64,000 bases of DNA from Rhodocyclaceae bacterium (GCA_028713915.1 JAQTNK010000004.1:62501-126500), one strand, 5' to 3'; counted from the first letter of the stretch, positions 27,963-38,489 are shown. Numbers and translations are program-made. The notes: generated by a model from the letters alone, not told the origin.

Positions 27963-30773
27963 ATGAAAACGAACTTGCCGGTAACGCAGAACGAAGTCGA
28001 GGTGGGCGACGACACGCTCATCGTTTCGAAGACGGACCGCAAGGGCCTGATCACCTACATCAACCGCGACTTCCTGCAGATCAGCGGGTTCAGCGAGCAG
28101 GAACTGATCGGCGAGCCGCACAACATCGTGCGCCATCCGGACATGCCGCCGGAGGCCTTCGCGGACTTGTGGAGCACGCTCAAGGCGGGCCGGCCGTGGA
28201 CGGGTCTCGTCAAGAACCGCTGCAAGAACGGCGACTTTTACTGGGTGCTCGCCAACGTCACGCCGATCTGGGAAGGCACCGAGGTCACCGGCTACCTGTC
28301 GGTGCGGCGCAAGCCGTCGCGGTCGGACATCGATGCCGCCGACGCGGCCTATCGCCTGTTCCGCGAGAAGCGCGCCGGCAACCTGCGCATCGAGAACGGC
28401 CAGGCGGTGGCCGGCCGCGGCGGCATCAAGAAGTCGCTGCGCGACCTGTCCCTGAACGGCAAGTTCCTGCTGGCATTCGGCGTCGTCCTGGCGATGGGCC
28501 TGCTGATGGGGCTGGTCGGCTACCTCGGCCTCGTCAGCGTGCAGGACGACTTCCGCCAGTACGAGCAGCAGGCCGTCGGCCGCGAGCGGCTGGCTGCCAA
28601 GGGCTCGAATGCGCTCGGCAACGCCATCCACTATTTCAAGAATTCCATGCTGCGCGGCGGCGACTATCCGCAAAAGTTCGCGGGCGCCATCGCCGAGATC
28701 GAGCAAGTCGTCACCGAGTATCGCGGCGTCGGCGCGCTGACGGCCGACGAGCAGAGCATCCTCGCCGACATCGGCGCCTCGGCGAAGGCCTATCGCGCCG
28801 CGGGCATCGACGTCGCGCGCATGCGTGACGACGGCATCCTGATCTCCGAAATCGACCGCACCATCAAGGGCGCGGACCGGCCGCTGGGCGAGGCCTTCGC
28901 CAAGCTCACGGCCCTCAACCAGGAACGCGCGAAAAAGGAATCCGCCGCCTTGGACAAGGCAGTCGGCGACACCATCAAGGCGACGGTGATCTTCATGGTC
29001 ATCATGGTCCTGGCGGCGCTGCTCGTGGTGCGCATCTTCGTGCGTTCGCTGCTGCATCCGATCGACGCGATATTGCGCGCTTTCGGCGCGATTTCCGGCG
29101 GCGACTACAGCAGCCGCATCGACGTCTCGCGCACGGACGAGATCGGCCGGCTGATGTGGGGCCTGCAATCGATGCAGACGCGCATGGGCTTCGAGGTCTC
29201 CGAAACCAAGCGCACGGCCGACGAGATGACGCGGGTCAAGATCGCGCTGGACAACGTCAGCACGCCGGTGCGCATCGCCAACGTCGATGGCGGCGTCATC
29301 TACGCCAACCATGCGCTGCTGGCCACCTTGCGGCGCATCGAGCCGGTCCTCAAGGCGCAGAACCCTGCCTTCAGCGTCGACGGCTTCGTCGGCAGCAGCA
29401 TCGGCACGCTGTATGCCGATCCCGCCGCGGCGCTGGCGCGCCTGGCGAGCTTGACGCAGACGGTGAAGACCACCATGGACATCGGCGGCCGCACCTATTG
29501 CGTGGTGACGACGCCGGTGCTCAACGATGCCGGCGTGCGCCTCGGCTCGGCCGGCGAGTGGCAGGACCGCACCGACGAGATGGCCGTCGAACGCGAGATC
29601 GCCGAGCTGGTGCAAAACGCGGTGCTGGGCGACTTGGCGACGCGGCTGGACTTGCGCGGCAAGGAAGGCTTCTACGAGACCCTGGCGCGCAGCCTCAATG
29701 CCCTGCTCGACAACACCCAGCAAGCGCTGGCGAAGACCTCGGAAGTGCTCAATCGCGTCGCCCGCGGCGACCTGACGACGAAGATCGAAGAAGACTATCA
29801 AGGCGTCTTCGGCCAATTGAAGGCGGACACGAACACGACGGTGGAGCGGCTGCGGGAAGTGGTGGGACGGATCAAGGAAGCGTCGGAGGCGATCAACACG
29901 GCGTCGAAGGAAATCGCGGCGGGGAACCAGGATCTGTCGAGCCGGACGGAAGAGCAGGCGAGCAGCCTGGAAGAGACGGCAAGCTCGATGGAAGAGCTGA
30001 ACGCGACGGTGAAGCAGAATGCCGAGAACGCGCGGCAAGCGAACGAACTGGCGCACAGCTCGAACGAGATCGCGACGCGCGGCGGCGAGATGGTGAAGCG
30101 GGTGGTGGCGACGATGGACGGCATCCAGGACAGCTCGAGGAAGATCGCGGACATCATCGGCGTGATCGACAGCATCGCGTTCCAGACCAACATCCTGGCG
30201 CTGAACGCGGCGGTGGAAGCGGCGCGGGCGGGCGAGCAGGGACGGGGCTTCGCGGTGGTGGCGACGGAAGTGCGCAACCTGGCGCAGCGCAGTGCGACGG
30301 CGGCGAAGGAGATCAAGGCGCTGATCGCGGAGTCGGTGGACAAGGTGGAGGGCGGCGCGAAGCTGGTGCAGCAGGCGGGCAGCACGATGGACGAAGTGGT
30401 GAATTCGTTCCAGCGGGTGGCGGCGCTGGTGGGGGACATCACGGCGGCGAGCCGGGAGCAGAGCTCGGGCATCGAGCAGGTGACGCAGGCGGTGAGCCAG
30501 ATGGACGAAGTGACGCAGCAGAACGCGGCGCTGGTGGAAGAAGCGGCGGCGGCGGCGGAGAGCCTGGAGGAACAGGCGCAAGGGCTGGTGCAGGCGGTGG
30601 GCAGCTTCAAACTGGCGGAAGGCGGCGCGGTGGGCGAGCCGCTGCGGACGCTGGCGGGGACGCCGCGGCTGGCGGCGACGCCCGCGCCGAAGGCGATGCC
30701 GGCGCCGGCGAAGGTGAAGCAGATACCGCCGCCCCACCTGACCAGCGACGACGAAGAATGGGCCGAGTTCTGA
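27963..30773 (+). CDS. Aer-like PAS / four-helix / PAS methyl-accepting chemotaxis protein
   Basis: A 936-residue receptor starting at the ATG giving [11 protein letters not shown], parallel to the preceding receptor. The N-terminal Aer-type PAS is closely similar to its neighbour's (same [16 protein letters not shown]). The periplasmic part is different and smaller: about 155 helical residues between membrane segments near 165-185 and 340-360, resembling a four-helix bundle. HAMP, a second PAS-like region ([18 protein letters not shown]) and the hairpin follow. It ends DDEEWAEF, again a WxxF docking peptide. The pair suggests duplication followed by swapping of the periplasmic sensor. Confidence 0.92.
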   Translation: MKTNLPVTQNEVEVGDDTLIVSKTDRKGLITYINRDFLQISGFSEQELIGEPHNIVRHPDMPPEAFADLWSTLKAGRPWTGLVKNRCKNGDFYWVLANVTPIWEGTEVTGYLSVRRKPSRSDIDAADAAYRLFREKRAGNLRIENGQAVAGRGGIKKSLRDLSLNGKFLLAFGVVLAMGLLMGLVGYLGLVSVQDDFRQYEQQAVGRERLAAKGSNALGNAIHYFKNSMLRGGDYPQKFAGAIAEIEQVVTEYRGVGALTADEQSILADIGASAKAYRAAGIDVARMRDDGILISEIDRTIKGADRPLGEAFAKLTALNQERAKKESAALDKAVGDTIKATVIFMVIMVLAALLVVRIFVRSLLHPIDAILRAFGAISGGDYSSRIDVSRTDEIGRLMWGLQSMQTRMGFEVSETKRTADEMTRVKIALDNVSTPVRIANVDGGVIYANHALLATLRRIEPVLKAQNPAFSVDGFVGSSIGTLYADPAAALARLASLTQTVKTTMDIGGRTYCVVTTPVLNDAGVRLGSAGEWQDRTDEMAVEREIAELVQNAVLGDLATRLDLRGKEGFYETLARSLNALLDNTQQALAKTSEVLNRVARGDLTTKIEEDYQGVFGQLKADTNTTVERLREVVGRIKEASEAINTASKEIAAGNQDLSSRTEEQASSLEETASSMEELNATVKQNAENARQANELAHSSNEIATRGGEMVKRVVATMDGIQDSSRKIADIIGVIDSIAFQTNILALNAAVEAARAGEQGRGFAVVATEVRNLAQRSATAAKEIKALIAESVDKVEGGAKLVQQAGSTMDEVVNSFQRVAALVGDITAASREQSSGIEQVTQAVSQMDEVTQQNAALVEEAAAAAESLEEQAQGLVQAVGSFKLAEGGAVGEPLRTLAGTPRLAATPAPKAMPAPAKVKQIPPPHLTSDDEEWAEF
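29817..30773 (+). repeat. Receptor signalling module, copy 2 of a 957-bp near-identical pair
   Basis: Second copy of the segment at 26951-27907, co-linear over the full length including the stop codon. Such long direct repeats 2.9 kb apart are a natural substrate for gene conversion or deletion. Confidence 0.9.
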
Positions 30774-30840
30774 AACGAGGCCTCGACCGCTGCCTGCGGC
30801 GGGCGGCCGGCGGCGCCCGCGTGCCGCAAGGGTCACCCCC

Positions 30841-31740
30841 ATGGCGATGACTCCAGGTTCCGGCCGCGTCGACGCGCCCACGATCACGCCCCAGCGCGAG
30901 TTCCATTTCACGCAGGAGAACTTCGACCGTGTGCGCAAGCTGATCTACGACCACGCCGGCATATCGCTGGCGCCGATCAAGCGCGACATGGTCTATTCAC
31001 GCCTGGCGCGGCGCTTGCGGGCGCTCGGCCTGACGAGCTTCGGCGACTACCTGGCGCACCTGGAGAAGGGCGACGAAAAGGAGTGGGAGATTTTCGTCAA
31101 CTCGCTGACGACGAACCTGACGTCGTTCTTCCGCGAGAACCATCACTTCCCCATCCTCGCCGACTACCTCGCCGGCCTTTCCTCGCGGCCGATCCGCATC
31201 TGGTGTTCGGCCGCATCGACCGGCGAGGAGCCGTATTCCCTGGCGATCACGGCCTGCGAAGTCTTCGGCAGCGTGACGCCGCCGGTGACCATCCTCGCCA
31301 CCGACATCGATACCAACGTGCTGGCGACGGCGGCGCGCGGCGTCTATCCGGAAGAGCGCGTCGAGAAGCTCGATGCGGAGCGGCTGCGCCGCTTCTTTCT
31401 CAAGGGCTCGGGAAAACAGGAAGGCTATGTCAGGGTGCGGCCCGAACTGCAGAAGCTCATCACCTTCAGCCGCTTCAATCTGCTCGACGTGCGCTGGTCG
31501 ATGCCGGGGCCGTTCGACGTCATGTTCTGCCGCAACGTCATGATCTACTTCGACAAGGACACGCAGTATCAGATCCTCAAGAAGTTCGTGCCGCTGTTGC
31601 GGGACGACGGCCTGTTCTTCGCCGGCCACTCGGAGAGCTTCCTGCATGCCGCCGACCTGATGCGCTCGCTCGGCCGCACCGTCTATGAGCGCGCCGACCG
31701 CAAGGGCCCGTCACGCGACATGCGGCATCGCCCGGCATGA
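30841..31740 (+). CDS. cheR: Chemotaxis protein methyltransferase CheR
   Basis: A 299-residue SAM-dependent enzyme that methylates receptor glutamates. The N-terminal helical domain (FDRVRKLIYDHAGISL, MVYSRLARRLRALG, NSLTTNLTSFFREN) and the SAM-binding part (IWCSAASTGEEPYSLAI, ILATDIDTNVLATAARGVY, FDVMFCRNVMIYFD) are both canonical. Two receptors just upstream carry WxxF tails that CheR docks on. No clear ribosome site precedes ATG 30841, and 30847 is an alternative. The stop overlaps the cheD start. Confidence 0.96.
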   Translation: MAMTPGSGRVDAPTITPQREFHFTQENFDRVRKLIYDHAGISLAPIKRDMVYSRLARRLRALGLTSFGDYLAHLEKGDEKEWEIFVNSLTTNLTSFFRENHHFPILADYLAGLSSRPIRIWCSAASTGEEPYSLAITACEVFGSVTPPVTILATDIDTNVLATAARGVYPEERVEKLDAERLRRFFLKGSGKQEGYVRVRPELQKLITFSRFNLLDVRWSMPGPFDVMFCRNVMIYFDKDTQYQILKKFVPLLRDDGLFFAGHSESFLHAADLMRSLGRTVYERADRKGPSRDMRHRPA

Positions 31741-32345
31741 ACGAAATCGGCTTCGCCGAACACCTGGCGGGGAATCGCTATTTCGATCGCCAGTTCGAAG
31801 TCGAAGCGGTCAAGGTGCTGCCGGGCGAGTACTTCGTCACGTCCGCCGACATCGTGCTGGTGACGGTGCTCGGCTCCTGCGTCTCGGCCTGCGTACGGGA
31901 CCGCGAGAAGGGCGTCGGCGGCATGAATCATTTCATGCTGGCCGACGGCGGCGACAACGAAATCGTGTCGGCCTCGGCCCGCTACGGCACCTACGCGATG
32001 GAAATTCTCATCAACCATCTGCTGAAGATGGGCGCCCGCAAGAGCGCGCTCGAAGCCAAGGTCTTCGGCGGCGGCCGCGTCCTGGCGAGCTTGACGAGTT
32101 CCCAGGTCGGCGAGCGCAATTGCAGTTTCGTCCTCGATTTTCTCGCCACCGAAGGCATCCCCGTGGCGGCCCAGGACCTGCTCGACGTCTATCCGCGCAA
32201 GGTCTATTACTTCCCGACGTCGGGCCGCGTGCTCGTGAAGAAGCTGGTGCGCATGCATAATGACACCGTGATGAAACGGGAGAAGGAATACGCGGCGCGC
32301 CTGATCGAAGCGCCGGTCACCGGCGATATCGAACTCTTTACCTGA
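31737..32345 (+). CDS. cheD: Chemoreceptor glutamine deamidase CheD
   Basis: A 202-residue deamidase with the catalytic Cys in LGSCVSAC and His in GGMNHFML, followed by [17 protein letters not shown] and KVFGGG. It converts receptor Gln to Glu. CheD often teams with CheC phosphatase, but no cheC is present; here cheZ serves as the phosphatase. Start overlaps cheR by ATGA. Confidence 0.95.
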   Translation: MNEIGFAEHLAGNRYFDRQFEVEAVKVLPGEYFVTSADIVLVTVLGSCVSACVRDREKGVGGMNHFMLADGGDNEIVSASARYGTYAMEILINHLLKMGARKSALEAKVFGGGRVLASLTSSQVGERNCSFVLDFLATEGIPVAAQDLLDVYPRKVYYFPTSGRVLVKKLVRMHNDTVMKREKEYAARLIEAPVTGDIELFT

Positions 32346-32355
32346 CGGAAACACC

Positions 32356-33438
32356 GTGGCCATCAAAGTCCTCATTGTCGACGACTCCGCGCTGATGCGC
32401 GCCCTGCTCACCGAAATCATCGGCGGCGCTCCCGACCTCGAAGTGGTGGGCGCCGCGCCCGATCCCCTCGCGGCGCGCGAAATGATCAAGGCGCTCAACC
32501 CCGACGTGCTGACGCTCGACGTCGAGATGCCGAAGATGGACGGCCTGGCTTTCCTCGAACGCCTGATGCGCCTGCGGCCGATGCCGGTGGTGATGATTTC
32601 GTCGCTGACCGAGCGCGGCTCGGAAGTCACCCTGCAGGCTTTGGAAATCGGCGCCGTCGACTTCGTCGCCAAGCCGCGCGCCGAGAACATCACGCTCCTG
32701 CAGGCCTATGCCGATGACATTCGCGACAAGATCCGCGCCGCCTGCGGCGCGCAACTGAAGCGCTCGGCGCCGGCCATTCCGGCCGCGGCCGAGCCGCGCG
32801 GCGAAGCGGTCGCGCCGCCCGCCGGCGCGGGCTTGTCGTCGCGGCTGCTGGGCGAGAAGATCATCGCCATCGGCGCCTCGACCGGCGGCACCGAGGCGAT
32901 CAAGGACGTCCTCACCGGGCTGCCGGAAGACGTGCCGGGCATCGTCATGGCGCAGCACATGCCGGAATCCTTCACCGGCTCCTTCGCGCGCCGCCTCGAC
33001 AGCCTGTGCCGCGTCGCCGTCATCGAATCGCAAGGCGGCGAACGCATCGAACCCGGCCACGCCTACCTGGCGCCCGGACACTCGCACCTGCTGGTCAAGC
33101 GCGTCGGCGGCCATTACGTCACCGAGCTGTCGAAGGCCGAGCCGGTCAATCGCCATCGGCCGTCGGTCGACGTGCTGTTCCGCTCCGTGGCCGAGCAGGC
33201 CAAGCACAACGCCATCGGCGTCATCCTCACCGGCATGGGCAAGGACGGCGCCCAGGGCATGCTGGAAATGCGCAAGGCCGGCGCCTGGAACATCGGCCAG
33301 GACGAGGCCAGCTGCGTCGTCTATGGCATGCCGCGCGAAGCGGCCAACGTCGGCGCCGTGGAAGAAGTGGCGGCCTTGCCGGACGTCGCCGCGCGCATCC
33401 TGGCCAAATTGCGCCAGTGGGACAGGCAAGCCCGCTAG
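32356..33438 (+). CDS. cheB: Chemotaxis methylesterase CheB
   Basis: A 360-residue two-domain enzyme: receiver ([10 protein letters not shown], phospho-Asp in [16 protein letters not shown]) and C-terminal methylesterase with the catalytic Ser in [10 protein letters not shown], His in [12 protein letters not shown] and Asp in MGKDGAQGM. It removes methyl groups from receptors. The start codon is GTG with GACGGAAACACC upstream. It completes the cheR-cheD-cheB adaptation block. Confidence 0.95.
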   Translation: MAIKVLIVDDSALMRALLTEIIGGAPDLEVVGAAPDPLAAREMIKALNPDVLTLDVEMPKMDGLAFLERLMRLRPMPVVMISSLTERGSEVTLQALEIGAVDFVAKPRAENITLLQAYADDIRDKIRAACGAQLKRSAPAIPAAAEPRGEAVAPPAGAGLSSRLLGEKIIAIGASTGGTEAIKDVLTGLPEDVPGIVMAQHMPESFTGSFARRLDSLCRVAVIESQGGERIEPGHAYLAPGHSHLLVKRVGGHYVTELSKAEPVNRHRPSVDVLFRSVAEQAKHNAIGVILTGMGKDGAQGMLEMRKAGAWNIGQDEASCVVYGMPREAANVGAVEEVAALPDVAARILAKLRQWDRQAR

Positions 33439-33446
33439 GCTATACT
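33419..33446 (+). promoter_or_regulatory. Possible sigma70-type promoter before the STAS gene
   Basis: A TATACT box at 33441-33446 with GGGACA 16 bases upstream. The -10 is good but the -35 is poor and overlaps the end of cheB. It would allow the STAS/phosphatase pair to be expressed apart from the che genes. Confidence 0.3.
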
Positions 33447-33482
33447 CTGCTTCGACGTCAGGACAACAAAAGGGGCTCTTCC

Positions 33483-33788
33483 ATGGATACCAATGTGTCA
33501 TCGGCGGACGGCCGCACCGTCATCCGCCTCAGCGGACGCTTCGACTTCAATGCCCATCGCGAGTTTCGCGACGCCGTCGACCAGGTCTTGAAGAGCGAAG
33601 GCCTGAAGGAGATTCAGGTCGACTTCGGCGGCGTCGATTACCTCGACAGCTCGGCGCTGGGCATGCTCCTGATGTTGCGCGACAAGGCGCGCGGCGCCGG
33701 CAAGAACGTCGCGCTGGCCAATTGCCGCGGCGCCGTGAAGCAAGTCATCGAAATCGCCAACTTCGGCAAACTCTTCTCCATCACCTGA
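33483..33788 (+). CDS. hsbA: STAS-domain anti-sigma-factor antagonist (HsbA-like)
   Basis: A 101-residue single STAS domain. The phosphorylation loop reads YLDSSALGMLL with Ser56/Ser57, and the flanking FDFNAHREFRDAV is typical. Such proteins are switched by a serine kinase/phosphatase and bind an anti-sigma factor when unphosphorylated. The next gene encodes a fused receiver-phosphatase-kinase, exactly as in the Pseudomonas hsbA/hsbR pair where HsbA binds FlgM. FlgM and FliA are both encoded later in this window. Assignment as HsbA is by family and context. Confidence 0.85.
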   Translation: MDTNVSSADGRTVIRLSGRFDFNAHREFRDAVDQVLKSEGLKEIQVDFGGVDYLDSSALGMLLMLRDKARGAGKNVALANCRGAVKQVIEIANFGKLFSIT

Positions 33789-33809
33789 TTCCAGCCGGTT
33801 GCCTCGGCC

Positions 33810-35525
33810 ATGAAGATACTCCTGGTCGATGACAATCCGGACGACCGCCGCCTCGCCCGCCACGAGCTGATGCGGCTGGGTCACGACGTGGTCGACGTCG
33901 ACGATGCGACCCGCGTGCTGGCGCTCTTTGAGCGCGAGCGCCCGGATGTCGTCGTCACCGACATCGCCATGGCCGGCATGGACGGCTTCACACTGACGCG
34001 GGAAGTTCAGCGGCGCGCGGCGCCGCGCTGGCAGCCGGTGCTGTTCCTCAGCGGCCAGCGCGACGACGCCTTGCGGGCGCAGGCCATTCGCGCCGGCGCC
34101 GACGGCTATGTGACGAAGCCGGTATCGGCGCCGCTGCTCGACGCCAGCCTGAAGCTCGTCGAGCGCCTGCTGGCGGCGCAGCGCGGCGAGCGCGAGCGCG
34201 GCGACGAACTGGCGAAATGCCAGGCTGCCGCGGAGGAAGAAAGGCGCGTCGCCGCGCATTTGCTGCGCCGCCTCGTCATTGCCGACAAGCTCGACGATCC
34301 GGCGCTATGCCATTGGCTTTCCGCCGCCGCGGTCTTCGGCGGCGACCTGATCGCCGCCGCGCGCACGCCGGGGCGCACGCTGCATGTGCTGCTGGCCGAC
34401 GGTCCCGGACGCGGCCTCGCCGCCGCCGTCAACGTGCTGCCCATCATCGCGCCGTTCTACCGCATGACCGAAAAGGGCTTCGGCATCGACGCCATCGTCC
34501 GCGAGATGAATGCCAAGGTCAGGCAGTTCCTGCCCGCAGGCCGCTTCGTCGCCGCCACCGTGGCGGCCATCGACTTTCGCGAAGCCTACGTGCGGCTGTG
34601 GAACGGCGGCAATCCCGCGCCGCTCCTGCTCTCGGCGGCGGGCGAGGTCGAAGCGACGTTCGCCTTGCGCCACTTGCCGCTGGGCGTCCTCGTCGAAGGC
34701 GAGTTCGAAGCGACCACCGAGACGCACGCCTTCGGCGCCGAGCGGCAGTTGGTCATCTATTCGGACGGTTTGATCGAAGCCGAAAATGCCGCCGGCGAGC
34801 CTTTCGGCGGCGAGCGCCTGAAGGCTGCGCTTGCCGGCGCGGCGCCGCCGGCGCGGGTCGCCGGGACCATTGCGGCAGTGGCGGCGCATTGCGGCGCGGC
34901 GGCGACGGCGGACGACGTCGCCATGATCCTGGTGCGCGGACAGCCGGAGCTCGCCGCGGTCGACCCGCCGCAGGCGGCAGCGCCGCTCGTCGCCGCCACC
35001 GAGCAGCGCTGCTGGCGCTTCAGCTTGCGCCTGGGCGCCAGGGAACTGCGCACGCTGGATGTGGTGCCGCTGCTGCTCGGCCTGGTCGGCCAGTTCGAAG
35101 GCGCGCGCCACTGCGCCGGCGAGCTTTTCGTGGTCTTGTCGGAGCTGTTCAACAATGCCCTCGATCATGGCCTGCTGCTGCTCGATTCGCGGCAGAAGCT
35201 CGACCCCGAAGGCATGGAGCGCTTCCTGCGCGAGCGCGAGGCGCGCCTGGCGCTGCTCGGTGCCGGCGAGATCGAGTTGGAACTCGAGCAGTTCGAACAT
35301 GCCGGCGGCGCCTGGCTGCGCATCGTCTGCCGCGACACCGGCCCGGGTTTCGCGCATGCCGCGCTCGAGCGCAGCGCCGCCGCCGACGGCGACTTGCCGT
35401 TCGGGCGCGGCCTGGCGCTGGTGCGCGCGATGTCTTCCAGTTTCGAGTTCAACGACATCGGCAATGCCGCCACGGTCGTCCTGGCCCTGAAGCCGACCGC
35501 CGCCGGCGCCAATCCGGACATTTGA
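33810..35525 (+). CDS. hsbR: Receiver - PP2C (SpoIIE) phosphatase - HATPase switch protein (HsbR-like)
   Basis: A 571-residue three-domain regulator. Residues 1-120 are a receiver (LLVDDNPDD, phospho-Asp in VVVTDIAMAGMDG). About 160-385 is a SpoIIE-type serine phosphatase (FGGDLIAA, LLADGPGRGLAAAVN, YSDGLIEAEN, TADDVAMILVRG). About 410-560 is an RsbW-type kinase ATPase (ELFNNALDHG, CRDTGPGF, GRGLALVRAMSSSFEF). It would phosphorylate and dephosphorylate the STAS protein encoded 21 bases upstream, with the balance set by receiver phosphorylation. CheA could be the donor, but that is speculation. Confidence 0.9.
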   Translation: MKILLVDDNPDDRRLARHELMRLGHDVVDVDDATRVLALFERERPDVVVTDIAMAGMDGFTLTREVQRRAAPRWQPVLFLSGQRDDALRAQAIRAGADGYVTKPVSAPLLDASLKLVERLLAAQRGERERGDELAKCQAAAEEERRVAAHLLRRLVIADKLDDPALCHWLSAAAVFGGDLIAAARTPGRTLHVLLADGPGRGLAAAVNVLPIIAPFYRMTEKGFGIDAIVREMNAKVRQFLPAGRFVAATVAAIDFREAYVRLWNGGNPAPLLLSAAGEVEATFALRHLPLGVLVEGEFEATTETHAFGAERQLVIYSDGLIEAENAAGEPFGGERLKAALAGAAPPARVAGTIAAVAAHCGAAATADDVAMILVRGQPELAAVDPPQAAAPLVAATEQRCWRFSLRLGARELRTLDVVPLLLGLVGQFEGARHCAGELFVVLSELFNNALDHGLLLLDSRQKLDPEGMERFLREREARLALLGAGEIELELEQFEHAGGAWLRIVCRDTGPGFAHAALERSAAADGDLPFGRGLALVRAMSSSFEFNDIGNAATVVLALKPTAAGANPDI

Positions 35526-35699
35526 AGGTTTTGGCGGCGGCCGCCGAGGACTTGTCTTCGCGCCGCGAAACACTTAGAGTTGCCGCTTGAGAAAAGACCC
35601 CATCGGCACTGACAGAACGGGGAAAGCCGGAAGCCAGGTCGGTGCGGTTTATTGCGATGGCATAGCGGAAAATCGCGGGTTACGGGAGGAAGAGGCGAT

Positions 35700-37406
35700 A
35701 TGGCGGCATCCAAAGTCATGACTCATGCGCGCATGGCGCATGGCCTCGCCGGCTTGGTGCTGGCCGGTGCCGGCATCGGCGGCGTCTATCTGGCCGGTGC
35801 CACGCCGAGCCTGGGCGTCGTCGCTTTCTACCTCGTCGTCGGCCTCGCGGTTGGGTTGATCCCGGCGCTCGTCGTCGCCCACTCGCTGGCGACGCCCCTG
35901 GAACAACTGCGCCAGACCATTGCGCTGACGCGCAACGACGGCGACCTGTCGCGGCGCGCCGTGGTGCCGCCGGGCAGCGGCATCGCCGCGACGGCGCAAG
36001 CCTATAACGAACTGATCGCCAGTTTCCAGGGCATCGCCACGCGCATCATCTTTACCGCGCAACAAGTGGCCGAGGCCGCCGACAAGCTGATCGTCGAGGC
36101 GAAGTTTACGGTGGAAAGTTCCGAAAGCCAGAACATCGCCGCGGAGGGCGCTGCCGAAGCGGTGGCCGAGCTGTCGGGCGGCATCGCCGCGGTCGCCGAC
36201 AATGCCGACGGCACCGCGCACATCGCCCAGTCGGCGCGCGAGCATTCGTCGCGCGGCGCCGAGATCGTCGGCGCGGCTTCGGCGGAGATCGAGCGCATCG
36301 CCCATTCGGTGGAACAGTCGGCCCGGGTGATTGCCGCCCTGGGCGAGCGCTCCGAAGCGATTTCGGGCATCGTCAAGACGATCCACGACATCGCCGACCA
36401 GACCAATCTGCTGGCGCTCAACGCCGCCATCGAGGCGGCGCGTGCCGGCGAGCAGGGCCGCGGTTTTGCCGTCGTCGCCGACGAAGTCCGGAAGCTGGCG
36501 GAGCGCACCACCGCGGCGACCGCCGAAATCGGCACCATGATCGCGGCGATCCAGAGCGAGACGCAAAGCGCGATTGCGACGATCCAGGAAGGCTCGAGCC
36601 AGGCGCGCAACGGCGCCGAACTGGCGCGGCAGGCGGCCGACGCCCTGACGCAGATCAACCACGGCGCCCAGGAAACCATGGAAAAGGTCGATGCCATCGC
36701 CCGCGCCATGGCCGAGCAGAGCGGCAAGACCCGCAGCATCGCCGAGCACGTCACCAGCATCATGGGGTCCGCCGAGCGCAACAGCGAAGGCGCGCGCAGC
36801 ACGCTGGCCGAGGCCAACCAACTCGATTACCTGGCCACGAATCTCGAGGAAATCGGCACGGTGTTCAAGCTCGGCCAGGCCGGCGAGGATGCGCGCAAGG
36901 TCCATCATCAGATGCCGCAAGTCGTGCAGGACGCCGCCCGGCAGGTCTCGGCGGCGCTCGAGGCGGCCGTCGACAGCGGCACCATCAAGCTCGACGATCT
37001 CTTCGATCGCAGCTACGCGCCGATCGCCAATTCCAAGCCGCCGAAGTTCCACACGCGCTTCGACAGCCTGTGCGATCGGCTCTTGCCGGCCATCCAGGAG
37101 CCGCTGCTGACGCGCCACAAGGAAATCACCTACGCCATCGGCTGCGATACCAGCGGCTACGTGCCGACGCACAACAACCGCTTCTGCCAGCCGCTCACCG
37201 GCGACGAAAAGAAGGACTTCATCGGCAACCGCACCAAGCGCATCTTTTCCGATCCGGTCGGCAAGCGCTGCGGCGCCCACGAGATTCCGTTCCTGCTGCA
37301 AACCTACCGCCGCGACACCGGCGAGATCATGCACGACATCTCCGCCCCGATCTATGTCAAGGGCCGTCACTGGGGCGGCTTCCGCGTCGGCTACCGGACG
37401 GAATGA
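35700..37406 (+). CDS. Methyl-accepting chemotaxis protein with sensor-like domain after the hairpin
   Basis: A 568-residue receptor. Two N-terminal membrane segments (about 12-33 and 38-60) leave almost no periplasmic loop. A short HAMP-like stretch and the signalling hairpin ([20 protein letters not shown] in parts) follow. From about residue 450 to the end is an extra domain: [63 protein letters not shown] and [11 protein letters not shown]. It resembles PAS/Cache-fold tails seen in some receptors and is rich in His/Cys/Asn. Start is the ATG after GGGAGGAAGAGG. Confidence 0.88.
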   Translation: MAASKVMTHARMAHGLAGLVLAGAGIGGVYLAGATPSLGVVAFYLVVGLAVGLIPALVVAHSLATPLEQLRQTIALTRNDGDLSRRAVVPPGSGIAATAQAYNELIASFQGIATRIIFTAQQVAEAADKLIVEAKFTVESSESQNIAAEGAAEAVAELSGGIAAVADNADGTAHIAQSAREHSSRGAEIVGAASAEIERIAHSVEQSARVIAALGERSEAISGIVKTIHDIADQTNLLALNAAIEAARAGEQGRGFAVVADEVRKLAERTTAATAEIGTMIAAIQSETQSAIATIQEGSSQARNGAELARQAADALTQINHGAQETMEKVDAIARAMAEQSGKTRSIAEHVTSIMGSAERNSEGARSTLAEANQLDYLATNLEEIGTVFKLGQAGEDARKVHHQMPQVVQDAARQVSAALEAAVDSGTIKLDDLFDRSYAPIANSKPPKFHTRFDSLCDRLLPAIQEPLLTRHKEITYAIGCDTSGYVPTHNNRFCQPLTGDEKKDFIGNRTKRIFSDPVGKRCGAHEIPFLLQTYRRDTGEIMHDISAPIYVKGRHWGGFRVGYRTE

Positions 37407-37502
37407 CGCGCTGGCGCTGGGCGCCGGCAGAATTTACCCGCCAGAAATGGCGTAACATTCCAGCCTCCCAAAGTAGAGGAAGATCTGGCGAAAGGTTCGG
37501 AT

Positions 37503-38471
37503 ATGTCCGATTTGCTCAAGAACATTGATGCGCGTACCCGCCTGGCGGGAACGAACAAGCTGGAAATCCTCCTGTTCTCGCTCGGCGTCGACAGCCGCAC
37601 GGCACGCCGCGAGACTTTCGGCATCAACGTGTTCAAGGTGCGCGAAGTCATGCGCACGCCGCCGATCACGGCCGCACCCGACATGCCGACGTCGGTCAAG
37701 GGCATGGTGAGCCTGCGCGGCATCCTCGTCCCGGTGGTCGATCTTGCCGAGTATGTCGGCATGCAGCCGGAGTCGCCGCGCGACATCATGATCGTCACCG
37801 AATACAACGGCCACACGCAGGGCTTCCTCGTCGAGGCCGTCGACACCATCCTGCGCCTCGACTGGGCGCAAATGCGCGTGCCGCCGGAAATGCTCACCGC
37901 CAACCTCGGCGGCCTCGTCACCGCCGTCACCGAACTCGCCGACAACCGCCTGGTCATGATGCTCGACGTCGAGCGCGTGCTGGCGGAAACCGCCAAGCAG
38001 GACGACGAGTACAAGTTCACGTCCATCAAGCCGCTCAACCGCGACGACCTGACCGTGCTCTACGCCGACGATTCGTCGGTGGCGCGCAACCAGATCGAGC
38101 GCACGCTGAGCGTGCTGGGCATCAAGGGCATCGCCGCCGTCAATGGCCGCGCCGCCTGGGACGAGCTGCAGAAGATCGGCGCCTACGCCGAATCGGCGGG
38201 ACGCAAGATGACCGACCTGGTCCAGCTCATCCTTACCGACGTCGAGATGCCGGAAATGGACGGCTACATCCTGACCAAGACCGTCAAGAGCGATCCGCGC
38301 TTTTCCGCCATTCCGGTGATCATGCATTCGTCGCTGTCATCGATGTCGAACATGCAGCTCGGCAAGTCCGTCGGCGTCGACGAGTACGTGCCAAAGTTCG
38401 AGCCGCAACGTCTGGCGGAAACGCTGACCCGGCTCATACTCCGCCCGGGCGAAACCGCCGAGGCCCACTGA
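37503..38471 (+). CDS. cheV: CheV coupling protein (first of two)
   Basis: A 322-residue CheW-receiver fusion. The CheW part (residues 1-170) shows ETFGINVFKVREVMRTP and VKGMVSLRGILVPVVDLAEY. The receiver (about 185-310) has YADDSSVARN, phospho-Asp in LILTDVEMPEMDG and the HSSLSSMSN segment. CheV proteins couple particular receptors to CheA and can be phosphorylated. A paralogue follows 18 bases downstream. Confidence 0.94.
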   Translation: MSDLLKNIDARTRLAGTNKLEILLFSLGVDSRTARRETFGINVFKVREVMRTPPITAAPDMPTSVKGMVSLRGILVPVVDLAEYVGMQPESPRDIMIVTEYNGHTQGFLVEAVDTILRLDWAQMRVPPEMLTANLGGLVTAVTELADNRLVMMLDVERVLAETAKQDDEYKFTSIKPLNRDDLTVLYADDSSVARNQIERTLSVLGIKGIAAVNGRAAWDELQKIGAYAESAGRKMTDLVQLILTDVEMPEMDGYILTKTVKSDPRFSAIPVIMHSSLSSMSNMQLGKSVGVDEYVPKFEPQRLAETLTRLILRPGETAEAH

Positions 38472-38489
38472 CCGTCGAGGAACCGTTCC

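Noticed and set aside
24518-30938. Very long open frames on the minus strand opposite the receptor genes
   Set aside because: They are mirror frames of GC-rich receptor genes, full of Arg/His with no family features. The plus-strand genes have clear domains.
31683-32693. Minus-strand frame spanning cheD and the start of cheB
   Set aside because: It is fully overlapped by two well-conserved genes and has no recognisable domain.
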